A program made the position numbers and the translations under genes. DNA of 64,000 nt from Clitopilus passeckerianus (Eukaryota; Basidiomycota; Agaricomycetes; Agaricales; Entolomataceae): positions 186,001 through 250,000 of the forward strand of contig CALYLX010000096.1 of NCBI GenBank assembly GCA_944990035.1, in the 5' to 3' direction. How positions within the stretch are numbered: the first letter of the stretch is position 1; every line of letters starts with the position of its first letter. The notes beneath the pieces are model-generated. The model did no database searches and was not told the origin of the DNA. It worked only from the letters and a program-made list of their open reading frames with translations. Below are positions 33,297 to 44,608 of this stretch, piece after piece.

Positions 33297-35834
33297 TCAA
33301 TTATAAAGGTCCTGAAGAATCTTACTCGTTTCAGGGTCCAGACAGGAATACGTCCTGAGGTCTGGTATCCTTTTGCCCTTTCCAGACGAATTGTTCCATG
33401 CTCCTGCGATGATGTCGCGAATGTCGATGCCTTTCCTGAGTACGAATCCATTCTTGAATGTTATCGAGGAAGCGACCTCCGGATGCCTGTAGAAATCCAC
33501 ACCCTCTCGCCACACCTTGTGGTCCTCCTCTCCATGGCTGTTCCACAGGTTGAGTCACGCTGCGAATTTCCAGTCATCGGGATCACTTACCAGGTAGCCT
33601 TGTGTTCAAGGAAGGACTCTGAACCATCGGCACACCCTCTCATGATAGCACGGCAAGCGGCACAGACGAGGATGGGATCAGACGACCTCGCAAATTGTAG
33701 GTCGATGTATAGGTCCTTGAGGTTCTTCTCTTCTGGAGTCAATGTCGCTCTTGCGACTTTATGCCCTTGTCCAATGCATGCTTCCCAATCTGTTAACTGG
33801 TAATGGTGATCAGGATTGCTCTTATAAGAGAATCATCGAACGCTTACCATCTCGTTCCAGCATCTCAGTACGCGAGGGCCCGAGGCGTCAGAACACGAGG
33901 AACAGTCAAACAGCGAGAACCCCATGATGTCTTCAGTAAGGATGGTTAAACCCAGTTCTTGAGTGGCAGCCGCCACAGATTGGGACAAAGTAGCCTCGAA
34001 GCTGAACGGCTGGGAATTCCATGTGGTGAAGTTACAGCCGTAGGTCTTGACGCTGAACGGCTCTACCATGGGCTGGCAACGATGTACAACGACGTGTGGA
34101 TAATGCATCAGTTTGTTGCAACGTCCGCATGAGAACACATTATTGAGGCTGCTAAGGTCGTCCAGCGTCGCAGAGGGGTTGGCAACCTTGATGAGGTCAA
34201 GTATTTTCTGGTCTATGCCGGTGCGCCATTTGGATACTGCCAAACGGAATCCATCATCTGCATGTAGCAAAGCTGAGAAGTAATCCTTCGCAACCGTTTC
34301 GTCGAGAAAAAGGGCGGGGGTAGAGATGATTCCGGTGTTGGCGGTCAGGCATATGTCTGTCCAGGCCGGTAGATACGGATGATAGGGTGTGTCCGGTATA
34401 AACTCCAGGAAAGCATCGCGGAAATGAGGAAGAAGGTTTTGAATTGCCTCCTGCACAAACTCCTCGGTCCGGGCATTCTTGAGCTCCTCAAGAAAATCAA
34501 AGATAGGTGATTTGATTTTGTCCCATCCTATACGATCAATATTAGCGACTGCTAAGAGTTGGAAGGCATCAGTAAGGCTACCTTGGCTATCGAGGGGTTG
34601 CGGCAGAGAAACACCCTTGATTGCCTTTAGTTCATATTCCTGGTCTTCAGTCATCAGCGCCAGCTCGAGAGTCATTCCTAAGTCATTATAGGCGTCAAAA
34701 TTTGGCTCGAAATTTGTCGACAAATGGCCCATGCTGACCTGCATCACGAAGCTTAGCCAATATCCTAAGGGGAATCGTTAATAGATACGCCAGGGGGTAA
34801 TTGTTGTCCGACATACGCCTGATAACGAGACTCTCGAAGGTCATTGAGCATTGCCTCTCGTTCCTCTTCTTTCCGGTCCAACCATTGGTCTAGTGGTAGG
34901 CGAAGCTGTTAGCAGTGAGTCCATCGGCCACTTTATCATCTGGATATCAGCAAGGAAAACGCTACCTTAGAAATTTCCGCCATATAAACCCGTTTTGCCG
35001 CGAGCCACGTCTTCCGGGTGTCGTCTTCAGTGAGTGAATTATATTCCGCATCCAACGCTTGCATCTTGCCCTTGTGAACGCGGAATCGATGTCTACGCCC
35101 AATCTTCGTCATTACGCGAGGGTAAAAAGCTGAAGCAGGGTTTCCGTAGTAAGTATCACGGTCATAGCTAGGCCAAATATGAATATTACATGCTTTGAGG
35201 GATATGGCAATGCACTTACATGTCTTCATCCACAGAACAAGGTTTGCAAACGTTCTTTCGTTGTTGCCAGTCGCGGAAAAGTGCCTTTGAACGGGGTTGC
35301 AGCTGTCCGCAGAACTGTAAAAGAGTGTAAGCAAATTATGAAGGGGAGGGCAAAAAAGGGGACAAGACTGACGTCGCATGCACGATCAACAGCGAACTTC
35401 AAGTAATGATATTCGTTAATGTCGGATGGGCAGGGTGGCATTCCTTCAGATTTCGCAGCATCCCGCCAAAGAAAGGCATTTGACTTGGACACCAAAGCCG
35501 CTTGAAACGTCTTGTTCACTCTTGAGAATGCTATGAGGTCGCACGGGTCGATGTATGAGAAGATCTGTTTGAGCATGTCATGAGCTGCTCCGACTACAAC
35601 TGAGAAGGCTAGGCTTGGACACACCTCGCGAAGAATATCGAGAGGGACCTCTACAATAATAGCTCCAGCTCCTTTTCCCTTGACTTGTTTCCGAGCTGTT
35701 GTCCGGCGCCTCTTTCGACTAGTCGTTGTGGTCCATTCAGTCGCGTCAATGTCAGACGCATCGTCCGGGTCCTCACTGGGGACCTCAACGACGACTTTCG
35801 TGGTGCGTAGGCGAGTTGAGCGTCGCAAGGACAT
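33297..35834 (-). CDS. Cys-rich F-box protein, copy B (intact)
   Basis: Probable SCF substrate receptor of an unnamed fungal family. Nine exons on the minus strand: 35834-35625, 35564-35373, 35314-35220, 35167-34966, 34905-34817, 34764-34739, 34677-33848, 33796-33591 and 33537-33297, giving 696 aa. A basic N-terminus (SRKRRRTTARKQVKGKG) could be a nuclear signal. The F-box is at about 63-110 (VPLDILREIFSYIDPCDL, FSRVNKTFQAALVSKS). CDFC ... VCKPC at 133-160 forms CxxC-x20-CxxC. Later come FSCGRCNKLMHYPHVVVHRC (CxxC-x11-HxC), LFDCSSCSD and LVCAACRAIMRG. The end has KVWREGVDFYRHPEVA and ILQDLYN. The cysteines suggest zinc binding; this is inference. All phases agree across the nine exons. Confidence 0.8.
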
Positions 35835-36155
35835 AAAGAACCAGGCTTCTCCGAAGGTCTGTTGTTCGATGGTGTGTCGTGGCGCCAGTCAAGTCACACA
35901 ATCTAGGTTTATACAACGTTGGAAATGGCCATGCTTGTGTTTGTAGCTGTCGACAAAGCCAATAAAGGGGTTTTGTCGACCCTGAACTCGGCAATGCCTT
36001 TCAATCAGCATGATTTGGAACGAGAATAAGCATGAGACTATTATATTGTAACTCGACTGTATGTCCATGGGGTATCTAAAGAGACGAACGGAGAAAGGCT
36101 TTTGTCCCCGTGATAACGGCGACAGAGCAACCATAAATATCGTTTCTAGCAAACA
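35835..36155. other. Promoter region of copy B and 3' flank of copy C
   Basis: A TATA-like TATAAA on the minus strand at 35908-35913 lies about 75 nt before the copy B ATG. Nothing else was recognised. Confidence 0.4.
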
Positions 36156-37567
36156 TCAAAAACCCCACAAGGCTTCCAAGTCGGCCTCCAACAACTTCTG
36201 CAGGGGTTCTGCTTCAAGACGCTTGGCTCTGACTTTTTCCATGAACTCGTCCAACCTGGGCTTCATGCTAGTCCATCCTGTTTCTGGTGAGTGTCCATTA
36301 TTGAGCAGTCAAAGGACTTCGCTTACCGCGCTCGCTCAACTCGGAAGTCTGAGCAACAAATTTGAGACGTTTAAAACGGGTTTGATCTTCTGCATTCTCC
36401 TTCATTAACTGAAGCTCCTTCTCCCAGCCTAGGTTGTCAATGCCGGGATGAGTGTTCTTAACGTCAACTCCGAACAGAATCGTCCATACCAGCTTCACAC
36501 AGCTTCTCGGTGATGCTATGTCAATCTGGATTAGCGGTAGATATCAGAAACAAAAAACAATCTACCTACGCATTCAAGCGTTTATCCTTCAGCTTGTCGA
36601 TATTGGACTTCTTAATCCTGTCTCGGTTCGCGTACCATTCTTCAAGCGGTGTGAGTAGCTATAACAGATTAGTTAGCAGTGTAGATTTCATTGTGAAATT
36701 TATAGAGCTTGCTTGGAATTGTTGCTGTGAGGGTAAAGCGTCATACTCCTCCTTCAAAGCAATGTATTCGGCCTTTGACACCCAAAGTGTCAGAACAATA
36801 GCACCGGGTCGAACCGGAGGTCGTACGACGGCGACAGGCAAGGCAGATTTCAAGGGCTCGCCGGATAGGCTGGGGACCTGTTGGAACCTTGCAGTCAATT
36901 AGAAAACGCAGTTCATTTAAGTAAGGTAAATGGACAAAAACCCACTTTGACTTCTTGCAGGTATCACAAACTTTCCTTCTCGTATAATAAATACGATGGA
37001 GGTCTTGCCACTTCTGACACGAGACGCTACAGAACTGTAAAAAACGCTTGTCATGTTGAACCGTCCGGAGAAAGAACAATGAAACCCTACATCACAGACA
37101 GGTTCAAGAGCAAACTGAATATACTGGATCACGTTGAGGTCCCGAGGGCACGCGGGGAATCCAGTCTGATTGAGCGATCGCTTCCAAGCATGCAAAGCAG
37201 ACTTGGATGTCAAGGTCCTACGCATACCTTTGCAAACTCTTGAGAGATGTAGAATATCCATAGGCCTGAGATATCTAAGGACCTGAGCCTGTGTCAATAT
37301 TCTAATTCTCATAGAATTGACTGGTGAAAGACGAACCTCATAAATCAGGTCGAGGGGAAGATCGAGCAGTGGTGATCGATAGCGGCCAGCCCAAGAGCCT
37401 CGAGATATACGACTGGCTGCCGTCCGACGTTTCTTGGGTGGCGAAGCCGAAGTTCGTGTCCTCCGGCCGCTCAGGTCATCGTCCGAATCGACATCCATGG
37501 GGTATAGCGTCAGTGGCTTCTGCCTAGTCGAGAATTTCATATAGCAGTTATGAACTAAGTGAGCCAT
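36156..37567 (-). CDS. Cys-rich F-box protein, copy C, short form lacking the C-terminal half
   Basis: Eight exons: 37567-37337, 37282-37091, 37034-36946, 36887-36713, 36658-36570, 36515-36490, 36428-36327 and 36283-36156, giving 343 aa. The F-box (LPLDLIYEVLRYLRPMDIL, LSRVCKGMRRTLTSKS) and the following CDFC ... VCDTC pair with 20-residue spacing are kept, as is the 26 nt exon. After TGWTSMKPRLDEFMEKVRAK the protein ends at TGA 36156-36158, where copies D and E continue for another 300 residues. The other Cys/His motifs are therefore absent. The intron 36659-36712 begins GCAAGC, a GC-AG intron. Alternative starts are 37540 and 37498. It could be a truncated functional receptor or an early pseudogene; no internal stop occurs before the end. 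Confidence 0.72.
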
Positions 37568-38108
37568 TGTGGAGTATGTGTGTTGGGGAAGAGGTAGTCC
37601 ACAAAGAACTTAAATAGGTGCAAAATCATTGTTCTTGACGTATTTTTCGTCACAACGAGTTTCAATAAGGATTACAATAGACCTCAACACCATTTCCTGG
37701 AGGCTGTGTTTCTCAAGCGATGATAAGATTGGGTCCCACATCGACTCTTGTTCTTCTGTGTATAGTCTCAGGGATACCGTGGACCCACATGGCGACTATT
37801 GTCATAAGCAGCGAGCTGAAGTGGGGCGAGGACATAGCGAAGAAACAGCGGGCGGTCGGTACGGTTCGGATGAGTAGGCGTCTTGGTGAGCATAGAGCAA
37901 ATTTAAACTATCCAGAGTCTTTCAAGATGAAGCGTCTTCAAAACAGAGGATTTCGGGTTTTGCCGAACTTCGTTCAGAGCGACATGTTGAACACCAATGT
38001 CCTTCCTGATTGCTTTTGATCCGACAGCATTCATTCATAAACCTAGTCGATTGAAGAGTATATTATGACAAGTATAGTAAGTTAAACACTGACATGATAC
38101 ATTGTCCG
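37568..38108. other. Spacer between copies C and D
   Basis: TATTTAAG on the minus strand at 37609-37616 lies about 45 nt before the copy C ATG and fits a TATA box. The remainder (to 38108) contains only short frames. No trace of the missing 3' half of copy C was recognised here. Confidence 0.4.
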
Positions 38109-40615
38109 TTAGCTGTTGTAAGGTACGTAATATTCTGCAGCTAAAGTAGCATCCGTCCTCAAGTCTTGCGCTTTGGATTGAAGTGAATATTGGAGACTGT
38201 TCACGGCCTTGAGGACAAGAGCACGAGCATCACCCTGTTGGTCAGGATTGAAGTCCTCGTAGAAACGGATGATGTACGGAGTATCGGCTTGGCGATAGAA
38301 ATCAACGCCCTCTCTCCAGATCTCTTTCGTGATATTGTGGCTAATCTTAAACTCAGAGTATGTCCACTATCACGAACAACAGTCACTTACCGGCCAGATT
38401 GATGCCTTCCAAAAACTTTCTCCTGTTCATAATACGTGCTGGTCACAGAGGGGCATGCCTCCTTGCATATAGCACAAACGATGAACCGGTCTGAGTTTGA
38501 AGTTGATATTTTCAAGTCAATATGAAGATCTTTCAGCACTTCTTCTTCAGGCGTGAGTGTAGCTTTTCGAATGGTATGCCCTTGTTCAACGCAGGAGCCT
38601 TCTGTCCTGAACATCTGAGGTGCTTTGAGCATTGGTAGACACAAAGGTACATGCAACGCACCGCTTCATGCCAAGTTATGAACACTCGCCGATTGAGGGT
38701 TGTTGAGCAGTCCAGACATTCAAAGAGTTCTAGTGAGATCATGTTCGAACTGGGTGTCTCATTGAACTTCTCGATAGCCGCCTCGGCTTTCATGTACAAT
38801 TCTTGTTCAAACTTGAATTGCGATCTATTCCAAGGAGCCAAAGGCAGGTCCCAGCCAAACTTGCTGTCGACCTTGCTTATGCATTTTGCGTGCGTCAAGA
38901 CGTGAGGGAAAAGAAACCGCTGCTTGCACCCCAAACACGAGAAGGCAGTGGCTGGACTCCGAAGGTGCTCCGTCGTAGCTTCTGGCATCGCTTCCTTCAA
39001 CAGTTCGAGTAATCCCTGTTCGGCAGACACCCGCCAATTGGTCTTCATAGCATCGAAGGACTCTTCCAGCAGATGATCAAAATCCTCTCGAGAGACCTTC
39101 GTCGAGAAGGGGGCAAATATTAAAGCTGATACTTGGGGCTGGTCCGCGATGTCTGCACAACTTGGACTATACGGGTCGTAGGAATGTTTTGAGATGTAGT
39201 CTTTGAAGGTCTTCTCAAATGCTGGTAGCCGTTTACGGCGGATCTGTAGGAGGCGCTCTCTCTTGACCCCCTCCATGACCATCAGAACTTCAGGTTTCAA
39301 CTTCTCCCAGGCTAATACAACTTGAGCGGTGAATTGAGCTCGAACATGGATACCACAGACCTCCCGGTGTCAATTTAGTTGGTATATTGACGTTCTTGTG
39401 ATTAACCAATACACTTGGATCTGGAGATTTTTCTAGAAACTCGAGATCTTCGGCCCAGCCTGATGTGAGTGGAGGAAGGTGAGAAAATAATAAAATGGTA
39501 CAGCAATGGTCCCCACCTGCAGCTTTCAGCCTTTCAACCACACTGTAAAACACATATACGTGAGGGAGTATTGAAACCGGGGAAAGTCGAATACTCACTC
39601 GTGATAACGAGGGTGTCGAATCAATTTCTTCCTTTCCTGTTCTTTGTCATTCTCTGCTTCCAACCATGAGTTGAGTTTAAATTTGATCTGTTTGACGTAG
39701 GGTTAGCAACGGCAGCGACATGGCATGAGACGCTATGTACTTTCAACTTCTTGACCAGCTCTTTTCTCTTTTCTTCCCGCCACAATCTCCGTGCCCCAAG
39801 GTCTTGAATATCGAGCCCCTGTTCAGAATGGAGCATGCCAGGGGGAACATAATATTCCTCTATCCACCTGCGGCCAGACTTTCGCAGAATGGAGGTCGAA
39901 GGGAAGCTGTCACCTAGGTGGGCGCTGATGGAGTCAAACCTACGCAGAAAATGAGTTTTCACCCAGGCCATGTGAGTACGAGATAACAAACTTGCTGCGA
40001 ATACAAGTCTTGCACGCTTTCCGCCGGTTGCCGTAGATGAGCCGGAAGTCTTCTTGTTTCCGTGAAAGCTTTTCGCAATACTGTAGACTATTTATCCATC
40101 CCTCCAGTCTATAAATGGGCCAGAAGAAACAACGTACGTTGCAGAACGGGCCAAGTGCAAACTGGACATACTGCACTTCATTGAGATCCTCTGGACATGG
40201 TGGCATACCAGCATCGCTAATCACGCTCGTCCATACAAACTTCGAAGATTTGGAGACCAAGGCTTCATTTAAAGCTTTGCTCGTTTGTGAGAGGTACAAC
40301 AATTCTCGTGGGTGAAGGTAAGACGCAATCTATAGCGGTAGAGGCCCAAGTTGTGAGTGCATGAGAAGACCGACGGGAGGAACAAATGTTTACCTCATAA
40401 AGTACATCGAGAGGAACGTCAGGTAGCTGAGTTCCCAGACTTGCCGTCTTTGCTTTACTTCGGTTGTTCTTTGCAGTGGACCTGGTAGAGGAAGCTTCGG
40501 TTCTCCTTTTCTTACGCACTGGCTCAAGAGAAGGCTGTTGCGTTGGCTGAGCTTCTCCCTGATGGGAGCCGCCAGCATTATTGCCTGGCATGTTCTCTGC
40601 AGGAGCAGGTTGCAT
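38109..40615 (-). CDS. Cys-rich F-box protein, copy D (intact)
   Basis: Ten exons: 40615-40394, 40329-40138, 40080-39992, 39939-39741, 39687-39599, 39542-39517, 39459-39361, 39311-38662, 38614-38391 and 38340-38109, giving 673 aa. A basic, Ser/Thr-rich leader is followed by the F-box (VPLDVLYEIASYLHPRELL, LSQTSKALNEALVSKS). CNYC ... ACKTC has the family 20-residue spacing. The central region is predicted helical (LGARRLWREEKRKELVKKLK). Then come SYDPYSPSCADIADQPQVSA, FSCLGCKQRFLFPHVLTHAKC (CxxC-x11-HxxC), LFECLDCSTTL and IVCAICKEAC; the tail contains EIWREGVDFYRQ. Exon lengths 192, 89, 89, 26 and 650 equal those of copy E. Function as an SCF receptor is inferred. Confidence 0.8.
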
Positions 40616-41130
40616 GAAGCTGACCGAAAGTCTCGGTAGCCACGACTCGGAGTCAAGTTTTATTGTCGTGTTGGTGTGAGAGAGTTGTGATTGTCACAAA
40701 ACGTGATATGACTCTTCACGCGACATACCCTGCCATGCTGTCACGTTCTTAGATCGTCGAAACTTGGAGTCCGACTGAGACTCCATACTGCCTCCTGCTA
40801 TTACGCTCTAAATTTCTGCCCTTGAAACCGCCGCACAGAGGTTGGGGTAGCTTGAAGACCCTCACCGGACAGGAGATTTCTTTCTTGTCTGCCTTCAGTG
40901 CCAGATAAAAGGACCAGGACTTCCGTGACTCCTAGGTACATCAAAGTATTTCTTGGAATTTAAGCTCATGTTGGTGTAAGGAACTTGAAGCTAGAGTGCG
41001 AGTGCCAACCACTACACCAAAATGATCATGGTTGAGAAGCTAAGTCAACTCGCACTATATCTGTGGAATAGGTAGATTCTAGTAATCCCATGATTACAGT
41101 TGGCTCAATTAACATTAATGATTAGCTCCT
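40616..41130. other. Spacer between copies D and E
   Basis: About 515 nt. An A/T-rich AATAAAA on the minus strand at 40658-40664 may be the copy D core promoter. No gene seen. Confidence 0.35.
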
Positions 41131-43626
41131 CTAAGACCCTTGTACTTCTTCGGTAAAAGTAGTGTCCATTCTAATATCGGGCACAGTGGGCCGGCAACTA
41201 TCTCGGATGGACTCTAGAGCCTTGTTCAAACCCCTGACAACGATGTCACGGACATCCGCTTCTTCATTCAGGATGAAGTCCTCGTGGAAACGAACGTAGT
41301 CCACAGCATCCGCTCGACGATAGAAGTCGACGCCCTCTCTCCATGTCTCTTTCGTTGTATTATGGCTAACCCCTGACATCAACGGAGATTCCTGTCAGGG
41401 AGCAAGAGTCACATACCTGTGAGCTTGATGATCTGCAAAAATGCCATGGGTGGTGTTATTCCCGCCTCTTATAGTCCCGTATGACCCGTGGCAGATAGCG
41501 CAAGCAATGCATCGATCAGAAGAGGAAGTCGATATCTTGAGGTCGACGTAGAGGTTTTTCAAGATCCTCTCCTCAGGTGTGAGTGTCGCTTTTCGAATTC
41601 TGTGCCTGCGTCCGACGCAGAAACATCCTTTCATGGACATCTAATTTTTCTCAGAACCATGAGCAAAAAAAGAATCTCAAAAGGTGCACGCAACGTACTG
41701 CCTCATTCCACGTCATAAACACCCGCCTGTTAAAGGCCGTTGCGCAGTTCAAGCATTCGAAGAGTTCAAGAGAGAGCATGTTTGCAGACGGCGCCTCGTC
41801 GAGCTTCTCAAGAACCGCCTGTGCTTCCATATACATCTCATACTCGAACTTGAATTTCGAATGATCCCAGGGAGCCACATTCAAATCGCGTCCGAACTTG
41901 CTGTCCTCTCGAGACACACATCTTGCGTGAGTCAAGACATGGGGGAAAAGAAGCTCCTGCCTGCAGTCACGGCACGAGAAGGAGGTGGCAGGACTCCTGA
42001 GATGTTCCGTAGAAGCGTCGGGTATTTTTCGCTCCATAACTTCGACCAATTTCTCTTCGGCCGAGACGCGCCATTTAGTCCTCAGATCATCGAAGGATTT
42101 ACCCAGTAGCTGATCAAAATCCTTTTGCGAGACGGACACCGAAAGGGGAGCAAAGATCAGAGCTGACACTTCGGGCTGGTCCGCAATGTCTGCAGAGCTG
42201 GGGCCGTACGGGTCATATGGACGTTTCCTGACGTAGTTATTGTACGCCTTCAAGAACAGCGGCACTCGATCGCTGCGCATCTCTTCAAAGTGGCTTCTTC
42301 TGACCTTTTCCATGAAGTCCAGTACATCCGGCTTCAACGTTGCCCAGCCTAATCTAACGTCAGCCGTCGATTGAATTCAATTAAAGATATAACAGACCCG
42401 CTGGTGTCAATCTCGATGGTATATTGACATTCTTAACAGTGTGTAGCCCATGGTCTTTGTAGCGCGACTTTTCTGAGTGCATCCATTCGAGATCATCGGC
42501 CCAACCTGGTACGCGTACAATATGGTGAGGCCTAGTTCATGAAACAATCAATGATCCCCACCTAAGGCTTTCAATTTGTCAACCACCCTGGAAGAAGCGG
42601 AGACGTCAGTGTGCATTCGTTTCCAGTCTGCAACCTCGAAGAAAAGATCATACTCACTCGTGATAGCGAGGATGTCGTACCAGCTTCTTCCTGTCCTCCT
42701 CTCTCTTCTCTTCTTTCTCTAGCCAACGGTCTAGCTCATGCTTGATCTAATGGAAGCAGTGTTACGGACAGCATTGTCGATATCGTCTGAATCGATGTCA
42801 TACCTTGTTCATTTTATCCATTTCTCGTTCCATCTCCTTCAGCAACGCAGACTTGGCCTTTTCGTCATCACTGGCCTCCGCCAGCCGAGCGTTCGCTGCG
42901 GCCCTTTCCTCCTCTGGTACATAAAAATCACCTTCCCTTTGTCCCCATCCATTACCTCCACGGCGGCGTTTCTCCGGTATGAATATTCCTGGTAGGTAAT
43001 AAAGCTTGGAAGAGGCATATCCAAACCTAATGATGCAATGAGACCTGTGTAACCACTGATGATTATCGGACCACGAACGTTTGCATGCAGGTCTTGCATG
43101 CTTTCCGACGGTTACCGTACATACGGTGAAGGTCTCCCCATCTGCCAGGTCTCTTGCCACAGTACTGGGGATGAGGATTGATAAGCCTTCCCAATAATAT
43201 TCGATACGAGAGGTTAGCATGAACGACGTACATCACAGCTGTTATCACAGGCAAATCGAATATATCGCATCTCATTGAGATCTTTAGGACATGGCGGTAA
43301 CTTGGCACGGCGAATAGCTCTCTTCCATAGAAAACTCGATGATTTGGAGGTTAAGGCGAGGTGGAGAGGTTTACTCGTTCGCGACACGCTAACGAGATCT
43401 CGCGGTTCGAGGTATGTTACGATCTGCAGAAAACCGAGTGGGTAAACAATGAGACGACCATTGGGAGTCAAAGGAGGCGTACCTCGTAGAGTATATCAAC
43501 GGGAAAATCATTAGCCCCAAATCCTTCAGCCTTCGCTTTGGTCCGGTTCTTCTTTGCAGTTGGAGAGGCTTCGCCGATTCGCCTTTTCTTATTCGGTGAA
43601 GGGGATGACGTTGTAGTAGGTGGCAT
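41131..43626 (-). CDS. Cys-rich F-box protein, copy E (intact)
   Basis: Ten exons: 43626-43483, 43423-43232, 43164-43079, 43026-42804, 42746-42658, 42587-42562, 42505-42398, 42348-41699, 41640-41417 and 41365-41131, giving 658 aa. The start is the ATG at 43626; an upstream in-frame GTG is rejected. F-box: FPVDILYEIVTYLEPRDLV, VSRTSKPLHLALTSKS. CDYC ... ACKTC shows the 20-residue spacing. An acidic/basic coiled-coil-like stretch follows (KSALLKEMEREMDKMNK). Then YDPYGPSSADIADQPEVSAL, FSCRDCRQELLFPHVLTHARC, LFECLNCATAF, IACAICHGSYG and ETWREGVDFYRR. Very close to copy D in exon structure. Confidence 0.8.
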
Positions 43627-43673
43627 AACGAAGTGAAAGTAATTGGAGAAGCCACGAGCCACTGAAGCTGCCG

Positions 43674-43681
43674 TTTAAATA
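43674..43681 (-). promoter_or_regulatory. TATA-like element of copy E
   Basis: TATTTAAA on the minus strand, about 50 nt before the ATG at 43626. The spacing supports that ATG as the start. Confidence 0.4.
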
Positions 43682-44608
43682 GCCCAAGGTGGTATTGTCT
43701 TTTTCGTGTATTGTTTTCCAGCCGGACTTATGTCCTGGACCCACATTGCGACCAGTCATTGTATCGAGATCAAGAGCCTCTTTGAAAGCTGGCAACCGTA
43801 ACTTTGGAGGTTTCCCGGCTATTCTCCTCGCGAGGTAACGCACGTTCTCCTAGAGTTTGGACAAGATGCAATCGGGTCGGAACCGAAGAAGTGAGATTGA
43901 AACCGAGGAAGGGAGAAACAAGAATTCACAGCTGCTTGTATTTTCAGAGACGGAAAAGAATGAAGCACGTTGACAATCTGAAGCTGTGAGCAACCCCTCT
44001 GGCGCCAAATAATGCCAGCAAGCCGTAATGAAAGCTCTCTGTCCAGGCCAAGCCGACGATTCGTTTGCGCAGCAATGACAGAACCTTCCCTCCTGAGTGC
44101 TAGCTCGGTATGCCATCACATCATGCATCATTCCAAGTTTTTAGGGCGGACATAAGAACGAAGGCCATCCTTGGAAATTGTGTGGCAAATCCTGCACACC
44201 ACGCCTCACGACCTTGTAATTGTAAATTGTACCTCTTGAAAAGCGCATGCAAAGGGTGTGGTCGACCTACCTCGACGCCCGCGTGCATTACCGAACGAGC
44301 TCGTCTTCATTTGCTCGTAACAGTGATAACAAGCAGGTGTGTGAGAATTTTCTAACCTTGGCCTATGACACACTCTGATCCGACCACACTGCATTCTTAT
44401 TTGAATCTGCCGACTACTGCGACCACTTTCCTTCGTTACAGATGGAACCCACGTCGTAAGGAATCTTTCACTTATCTTCACCCATAAATCCTTTCTTTTC
44501 TCTCTTCAATCTATCGGGAACTCAACAATATTCGGTCATTTTTAAAGATTCTCTAGGCGGTCTTCAGCAGCATACTCTACACATTCCCAGGTGCCTCTAG
44601 CATATCCA
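43682..44608. other. Divergent promoter region of copy E and the tetraspanin gene
   Basis: About 930 nt. The last 150 nt before the tetraspanin ATG are pyrimidine-rich (44480-44520), common in fungal promoters. No repeat or extra gene was seen. Confidence 0.4.

Noticed and set aside
43627..43662. Upstream extension of copy E starting MARGF
   Set aside because: That start codon is GTG, and a TATA-like element at 43674-43681 places transcription start close to or after it; ATG 43626 is better.
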